From Halomonas sp. YLGW01 (GTDB lineage: Bacteria > Pseudomonadota > Gammaproteobacteria > Pseudomonadales > Halomonadaceae), in the NCBI RefSeq assembly GCF_014840935.1, contig NZ_CP062005.1:62001-126000 (forward strand): a DNA stretch of 64,000 nt, given 5' to 3'. This document shows positions 57,817 through 64,000 of the stretch, in pieces (within the stretch, counting starts at the first letter, position 1; each line of letters opens with the position of its first letter). Position numbers and translations under genes: made by a program. The notes under the pieces were generated by a model that was given only the letters and a program-made list of their open reading frames with translations, was not told the origin of the DNA and ran no database searches.

Positions 57817-58392
57817 CTAGTCCGATGGAGTGGGGGGGTCAAGCCGTGCCTGCAGGCGGCACAGGGCCCGCAGGTGGGGAAACGTCGGGGCCGGCAGCCA
57901 GGCGCCGAGGCGTCTGGCGAGGCCCGGGTCCCCCTCGCCCAAGGGCCTGATGCCCTGTCCCGCGGAGGCGATGGCCTCCAGTCGCGCAAGCGCCTCGCGC
58001 TCGGAGAGCAGCTCGGCATGCTTGATCGTCTCGCGTAGCTCGGCGATGGCGGGGTTGGCGAGGGCTTGCTTCTTGAGGGCTCGGCGCTGGCGGCGCAGGG
58101 GGAGGGTGATCTCGCGTTGCCAGGCCCTTAGCTCGGTCCACAGGGGATGATCGTCGTTGGCAAGCTCTGCCTCGGGCGTCAGGTCATGGGCATCGAGCCA
58201 GCAGGCCCACAGCAGGGCGTTGACGTCCAGGCCGGCGCCGTCCTGCAGCGTGAGGCAGGCGGCCTCGATGCCGGGCCGGGCGTAGAAGGCCAGGGCGAAG
58301 TCCCATAACGACAGCCGCCAAGGGGGCGTGGCGTCATCGTGTCCATTTGGGGCCCGCAAGTGTCGGCGCAATTCGGTAGAATTCATGCTCAT
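57817..58392 (-). CDS. TIGR02444 family protein (DUF2390)
   Basis: The 191-residue soluble product carries the family pattern LSLWDFALAFYARPGIEAACLTLQD and GLDVNALLWACWL in its first half. A helical second half is rich in Leu/Ala/Arg. The function of this proteobacterial family is not known. The start (58392, or ATG 58386 two codons later) has no clear ribosome site. It is divergent from the ABC-F gene; in relatives the same two genes are neighbours. Confidence 0.85.
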   Translation of the reverse strand: MSMNSTELRRHLRAPNGHDDATPPWRLSLWDFALAFYARPGIEAACLTLQDGAGLDVNALLWACWLDAHDLTPEAELANDDHPLWTELRAWQREITLPLRRQRRALKKQALANPAIAELRETIKHAELLSEREALARLEAIASAGQGIRPLGEGDPGLARRLGAWLPAPTFPHLRALCRLQARLDPPTPSD

Positions 58393-58461
58393 GGTGTCGT
58401 CGCCGCCTGAGGGGTTGACCGAAGGGTGGGGCGCAAATTTTTTGAGACTCCGGAGTCAGGC

Positions 58462-60420
<1,959 letters not shown>

Positions 60421-60434
60421 GCACTCGGCCGCGA

Positions 60435-60872
60435 TCAGGTTTCCAGCAGGAAGGTCACCGGCCCGTCGTTGGTGAGCTCGACCTGCATGTCGGCGCCGAA
60501 CTCGCCGCAGGCGACCCTCGGCCAGCGCGTGCGGGCCGCCTCGACCAGGTAGTGGTAAAGGCGCTCGCCCTCGGCGGGGGGCGCGGCGCGGGAGAAGCTC
60601 GGCCGCAGCCCCTTGCCCGTGTCGGCGGCCAGGGTGAACTGGGAGACCAGCAGGAGCCCACCCTCGACCTGTTGCAGGTTGAGGTTCATCTTGTCGTCGG
60701 CGTCGCCGAAGACCCGGTAGTGCAGCAGCTTGTGCAGCAGCTTGTCGGCCCGCGCCTCGTCGTCGTCGCGCTCGACGCCGACCAGCACGGCAAGGCCCTG
60801 GTCGATGCTCCCGGTCTCGCGACCGGCCACGCTGACGCGAGCGTGGCTGACGCGCTGAATCAAGGCTCTCAT
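60435..60872 (-). CDS. dtd: D-aminoacyl-tRNA deacylase
   Basis: The 145-residue enzyme hydrolyses D-aminoacyl- and glycyl-tRNA(Ala). The two catalytic motifs are intact: [21 protein letters not shown] and the Gly-cisPro motif in LTNDGPVTF near the C-terminus. Length is standard. It converges on yheS (14 bp). Confidence 0.95.
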   Translation of the reverse strand: MRALIQRVSHARVSVAGRETGSIDQGLAVLVGVERDDDEARADKLLHKLLHYRVFGDADDKMNLNLQQVEGGLLLVSQFTLAADTGKGLRPSFSRAAPPAEGERLYHYLVEAARTRWPRVACGEFGADMQVELTNDGPVTFLLET

Positions 60873-60925
60873 GGCGGTTTCCCCCTTGGCTTGATGAACG
60901 AGGGGCAGCCTAGCATGGCGCCGGT

Positions 60926-61516
60926 TCAGCGCCCCAGCAGGGCGTCGCGGAAGTCATTCCCGAGCGGCGCGTCGCCGAGCCAGATGCCGAACAGGGCATT
61001 GGCCAGGGGCAGATCGCCGTCCCTAAAGAGCGTCTCGCCATTGAGCGCCAGGCCGAGGGTCTCGCCATCCCAGCTGAGGGTGTAGCGATCGCCCGGGGCG
61101 ACGTCCCGATACTCACGGCTGAAGGCCTCGACCCGGCGGCGAATCTGTTGATAGGCGTCGTTGCCCAGGGTGTCGCGCAGGGTGTCCTTGGTGACCTCGG
61201 CGAAGTCCTCGGCGTCGATGGCATGGAAGTAGTGAAGCTCCAGGCGTCGCGGTACCTCCGATTGAGGCGCCGGCGTGAGGGCATCGCTGGCCTGGTAATA
61301 GGCGCCGGCGTAGGCATCCCAGATCAGGTAGCGAAACAGGCCGCTGCCGACCAGCCGATACGCCTGTCCCTGCTGCTCGAGCTGCAGGGGAAAGGCGACG
61401 CCTTCTACCTCGACCTGCTCCTGGGCAAGGGCGGCAGGGGCGAGGGCGACAGGAGCAATGGCTATGGCCAGCAGCCATGCCGTCAGGGGGCCAGATCGGG
61501 ACAGGGGGCGTGGCAT
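60926..61516 (-). CDS. exported chalcone-isomerase-like protein
   Basis: The 196-residue product has a 31-residue signal peptide (cleavage after ALA) and the chalcone-isomerase-like fold seen in many proteobacterial periplasmic proteins. These lack the plant enzyme activity and have no firm role. [14 protein letters not shown] and [17 protein letters not shown] are typical. GGAGAGA precedes ATG 61516. Confidence 0.83.
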   Translation of the reverse strand: MPRPLSRSGPLTAWLLAIAIAPVALAPAALAQEQVEVEGVAFPLQLEQQGQAYRLVGSGLFRYLIWDAYAGAYYQASDALTPAPQSEVPRRLELHYFHAIDAEDFAEVTKDTLRDTLGNDAYQQIRRRVEAFSREYRDVAPGDRYTLSWDGETLGLALNGETLFRDGDLPLANALFGIWLGDAPLGNDFRDALLGR

Positions 61517-61656
61517 GCGACTCTCTCCAGCAGGGTGTTCACCCTGTACAGACACGAGGACCCTGGAAAGGTTCTGTCACAGGCCGAGGGCGGGCCGACG
61601 CACCTGGTAGCCGTACTGACGGTCTTGCGTGCTTCCGTACGTATGAACGTAGGCGC

Positions 61657-62502
61657 TTACCAGGCGCGACAGACCATCACGTCGCAGTGGGGCTCGGCCA
61701 TCAGCCGTTCGCTGAGCTGGCCCCTGGCCTGCCACTCCCCGCGGCTGCCCAGCGCCAGCAGGTCGGGCGGCTGGCGGCGCAGGCGGTTCATCAGCACCTC
61801 CTGGGGGCTGCCCTGCTCGAGCTCCAACTCCAGCTCCGGCACGTCGTCGAGCTCCGCCATCAGGGTCTCGATCTCGGCCTGCAGCTGGCGGTGCAGCTGG
61901 CGCACGCGGGTATCGCGCCACTGGGCGTAGTTCGGCGTCGAGCCGAGCTCACGCTCGCCGGGCAACTCCCAGGCATGCAAAAGGGTCAGGTGCGCAGAGG
62001 GAAAGCGCCTGAGGGTCTCGCGAAGGGCGTTGCGACAGGTCAGGGAGAAGTCCACCGGCACCAGGATGTCGCGCCAGGTCTGGGTGGGCGGATGGCTGAC
62101 CGAGACCACCGGGCAGGGCGCGCCGCGCAGCACCCGGGCCAGGGTGGTGCCGACGACCAGATCGGGCTGGCCACGCTTGCGATGGGCGCCCATCACGATC
62201 ATCTCGACCTCGCGCTCGTGCGCCTCGCGGATGATCTCGGCATAGGGCGCGCCGGTCACCGTCTGGATCAGGCACTCCGGAGCGGGGAGCGCGTAATCCT
62301 CGCGGATGTCGGTGAGCATGCGCTCCATCTCGGCGATCACCGCCTGCTCCAGGTCGTGCAGGGCCGCATGGGGCAGGTAGGGGTCGAGGACATGGATCAC
62401 GTCGAGGCGGGCGCCGGTCTCCAGCGCCAGGCGGATGGCCCGGCCGAAAGCGGCGCGGTTCTCGGCGGACAGGTCACAGGCGAACAGCAGGGTGTGAGTC
62501 AT
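61657..62502 (-). CDS. universal stress protein with two Usp domains
   Basis: The 281-residue product is a tandem Usp. The first domain (about 1–137) begins TLLFACDLSAENRAAFGRA and ends VVSVS; the second starts at DILVPVDFSLTCRNAL. The ATP-binding loop of the first reads GAHRKRGQPDLVVGTTLARVL and that of the second GSRGEWQARGQLSERLM, both kept in outline. It is distinct from the single-domain TeaD and probably acts in general stress. Confidence 0.85.
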   Translation of the reverse strand: MTHTLLFACDLSAENRAAFGRAIRLALETGARLDVIHVLDPYLPHAALHDLEQAVIAEMERMLTDIREDYALPAPECLIQTVTGAPYAEIIREAHEREVEMIVMGAHRKRGQPDLVVGTTLARVLRGAPCPVVSVSHPPTQTWRDILVPVDFSLTCRNALRETLRRFPSAHLTLLHAWELPGERELGSTPNYAQWRDTRVRQLHRQLQAEIETLMAELDDVPELELELEQGSPQEVLMNRLRRQPPDLLALGSRGEWQARGQLSERLMAEPHCDVMVCRAW

Positions 62503-62654
62503 GGTCTCCCTCCCTCATCGTCTCGCGCATCGACCGGCGCGGGGCAGGCAGGTTTCAGCATGGTGGTAGTTGCTGGTCCCTGCAAGGCGGATCAGGGCGC
62601 CTGCCGCTGATCTTGCCGCTGCCGCGCGTGCGCTCGGCAGCGGCTGCCCTCGCC

Positions 62655-63494
62655 TCACCACCAGGCGTGGAAATGGTGCACCGGGCCGCGCCCCTTTCCG
62701 ACCTGCAGGCGATGGCTGGCCGCCAGCGCGGCATGCAGCCAGCGCTTGGCCTCGCCGATGGCCTCGACGATATCGGCCTCGGGCGCGCCGCCCGGCAGAC
62801 GCGCCAGCCGGGCGGCGATCGCCGAGGAGAGCGTGCAGCCGGTACCGTGCAGGTTGTCGGTGGCAAGCCTGGGAGCCGGTAGCCAGGCGCTGCCGGTGGG
62901 GGTGGCCAGCAGGTCCGGACAGTCGGTGCCATCGAGATGCCCGCCCTTGAGCAGCACATAGGGCGCCTTGAGCGCCTTGAGGCCGGGCAGCATCGCCTCC
63001 ATGGCGTCGGGGCTCTTGGGCACCTCACCATCGAGCAGCACCGCGGCCTCGGGCAGGTTGGGGGTGATCACGTCGGACAGCGGCACCAGCACCTCGCGCA
63101 CCGCCTGGATGCCGGCGGCATCGACCAGGGGGTCGCCGCTCTTGGCCACCATCACCGGGTCTAGCACGATCCAGCGCGGCCGGTGGCGCCTGAGCGCCGC
63201 GGCGATGGTCTCGGCGACCTCCCGGTCGGCGACCATGCCGATCTTGACCGCGTCGATATGCACGTCGTCGAGCAGGGTCGCCAGCTGCTCGGCGATCACC
63301 GGCGCCGGCACCGGATGCACCCCGGTGACGCCCCGGGTGCTCTGGGCGGTGAGAGCGGTGACCACGCTGGTGCCGTAGGCACCCAGCGCGGAGAAGGTCT
63401 TGAGGTCGGCCTGCAGGCCGGCGCCACCGCTGGGATCGGAGCCGGCGATGGTCAACACATGGGGAATCGAGGGCACGGCAGAGGAGTCGGTCAT
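62655..63494 (-). CDS. thiD: hydroxymethylpyrimidine / phosphomethylpyrimidine kinase
   Basis: The 279-residue kinase phosphorylates HMP and HMP-P for thiamine synthesis. It starts with VLTIAGSDPSGGAGLQADLKTF, the conserved substrate loop, has the ATP site DNLHGTGCTLSSAIAA with the catalytic Cys/Gly region and GMVADREVAETI in between. It complements thiSG elsewhere in the window. The stop lies 150 bp past the Usp start. Confidence 0.95.
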   Translation of the reverse strand: MTDSSAVPSIPHVLTIAGSDPSGGAGLQADLKTFSALGAYGTSVVTALTAQSTRGVTGVHPVPAPVIAEQLATLLDDVHIDAVKIGMVADREVAETIAAALRRHRPRWIVLDPVMVAKSGDPLVDAAGIQAVREVLVPLSDVITPNLPEAAVLLDGEVPKSPDAMEAMLPGLKALKAPYVLLKGGHLDGTDCPDLLATPTGSAWLPAPRLATDNLHGTGCTLSSAIAARLARLPGGAPEADIVEAIGEAKRWLHAALAASHRLQVGKGRGPVHHFHAWW

Positions 63495-63560
63495 GGCGGT
63501 ACAGACAACATCGGAGTGGACGGGAGCGCCTAGCCTACTGCACGGGCGGGGCGGGGCGCC

Positions 63561-63995
63561 ATGCTAGGGCTCTTCCTGGTGGCGCTGGCCAGCGCCACCC
63601 TGCTGCCCGGGGGCTCCGAGCTGTGGCTGGCCCGGCTGTGGTGCCAGGGTGATCCGCCACTGGCCTTGTGGAGCCTGGCGACCGCCGGCAATACCCTGGG
63701 CAGCCTGATCAACGTGGCTCTGGGGCGCTATGCCCGCCACTATCAACACCGGCGCTGGTTTCCGGCCTCCCCCAAGGCACTGGCCCGGGCTGAACGGGGG
63801 TATCGGCGTCTCGGCGAGGCGAGCCTGCTACTGGCCTGGATGCCGGTGATCGGCGACCCGCTGACGGTGCTGGCCGGCCTCTTCCGGCTGCCCTGGTGGC
63901 GGGCCACGCTGTGGATACTCCTCGCCAAGGGCGGGCGTTACGCCCTGCTGCTATGGCTGGCGGAGCGCTTCCTGGCGCCGCTGTGTGCGGGATGA
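63561..63995 (+). CDS. YqaA family (DedA-like) inner-membrane protein
   Basis: The 144-residue product has four hydrophobic segments and the YqaA/SNARE-associated family features: LLPGGSELWLARLW at the start, NTLGSLINVALGRYAR and WMPVIGDPLTVLAGLFRLP. YqaA proteins are short members of the DedA/VTT group linked to lipid flipping. It is divergent from thiD and complete, ending 5 bp before the window edge. Confidence 0.85.
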   Translation: MLGLFLVALASATLLPGGSELWLARLWCQGDPPLALWSLATAGNTLGSLINVALGRYARHYQHRRWFPASPKALARAERGYRRLGEASLLLAWMPVIGDPLTVLAGLFRLPWWRATLWILLAKGGRYALLLWLAERFLAPLCAG

Positions 63996-64000
63996 ACGAG

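Noticed and set aside
62615-62641. Terminator after thiD
   Set aside because: The GCTGCCG/CGGCAGC dyad is present but there is no T tract on the minus strand.

Overview
The window looks like chromosome from a halophilic gammaproteobacterium of the Halomonadaceae (Halomonas-like). The DNA is GC-rich and the coding sequences are rich in Asp and Glu. There is a complete TeaABCD-type ectoine TRAP transporter with its regulatory universal stress protein, and many genes have a pseudomonad/Halomonas character (finR–fpr, xseB–ispA–dxs, aapJQMP). Sixty or so genes are packed on both strands with short gaps. I saw no rRNA, tRNA, CRISPR array or prophage.

Layout. 1–5.3 kb: the 3' part of a D-serine-dehydratase-like enzyme, an NCS2 purine permease, trhO and serA. 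5.6–8.8 kb: the xseB–ispA–dxs isoprenoid operon. 9–16 kb: a small exported protein, djlA, a Fic-fold protein without Fic catalytic residues, a TrhA/hemolysin III protein, ribA, hemE, a VanZ-like protein and speE. 16.5–20.7 kb: a general L-amino-acid ABC transporter (aapJQMP). 22.1–28.3 kb: three tandem chemoreceptors with almost interchangeable signalling halves. The first two carry an amino-acid-type dCache signature and sigma-28 promoters. 28.3–32.7 kb: divergent finR/fpr, then glnK–amtB–glnK behind a sigma-54 promoter. 33–38.7 kb: ubiK, then comM (yifB) split by a 3.66 kb lower-GC element with a large serine recombinase. 38.7–51.4 kb: metabolic and transport genes (HisC-like aminotransferase, malate synthase G, thiSG, trmB, EamA and AEC transporters, ldhA). 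51.5–64 kb: a PHB-depolymerase-like esterase, an FKBP isomerase, teaDCBA, an ABC-F ATPase (yheS), dtd, a tandem-domain universal stress protein, thiD and a YqaA-like membrane protein.

Main points of interest. (1) The comM-split element is flanked by a 12-bp direct repeat. Removing it restores a full-length comM frame just before the Walker A motif. The element carries about 1.4 kb with no credible gene but many hairpins. (2) A candidate Fur-controlled small RNA lies on the minus strand at 49212–49325, with promoter, Fur-box-like site, 5' hairpin and terminator. A 14-nt stretch is perfectly complementary to the ribosome binding site and start codon of the nearby AEC transporter gene. (3) Four unrelated short tandem repeats (7, 12, 13 and 17 bp) each sit at or next to the stop codon of a gene. 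(4) The Fic-fold protein has lost both the catalytic and the inhibitory residues. (5) The three chemoreceptor genes are mosaics of each other, which suggests gene conversion.

All functional names rest on reading motifs, length and synteny by eye. No database search was run.
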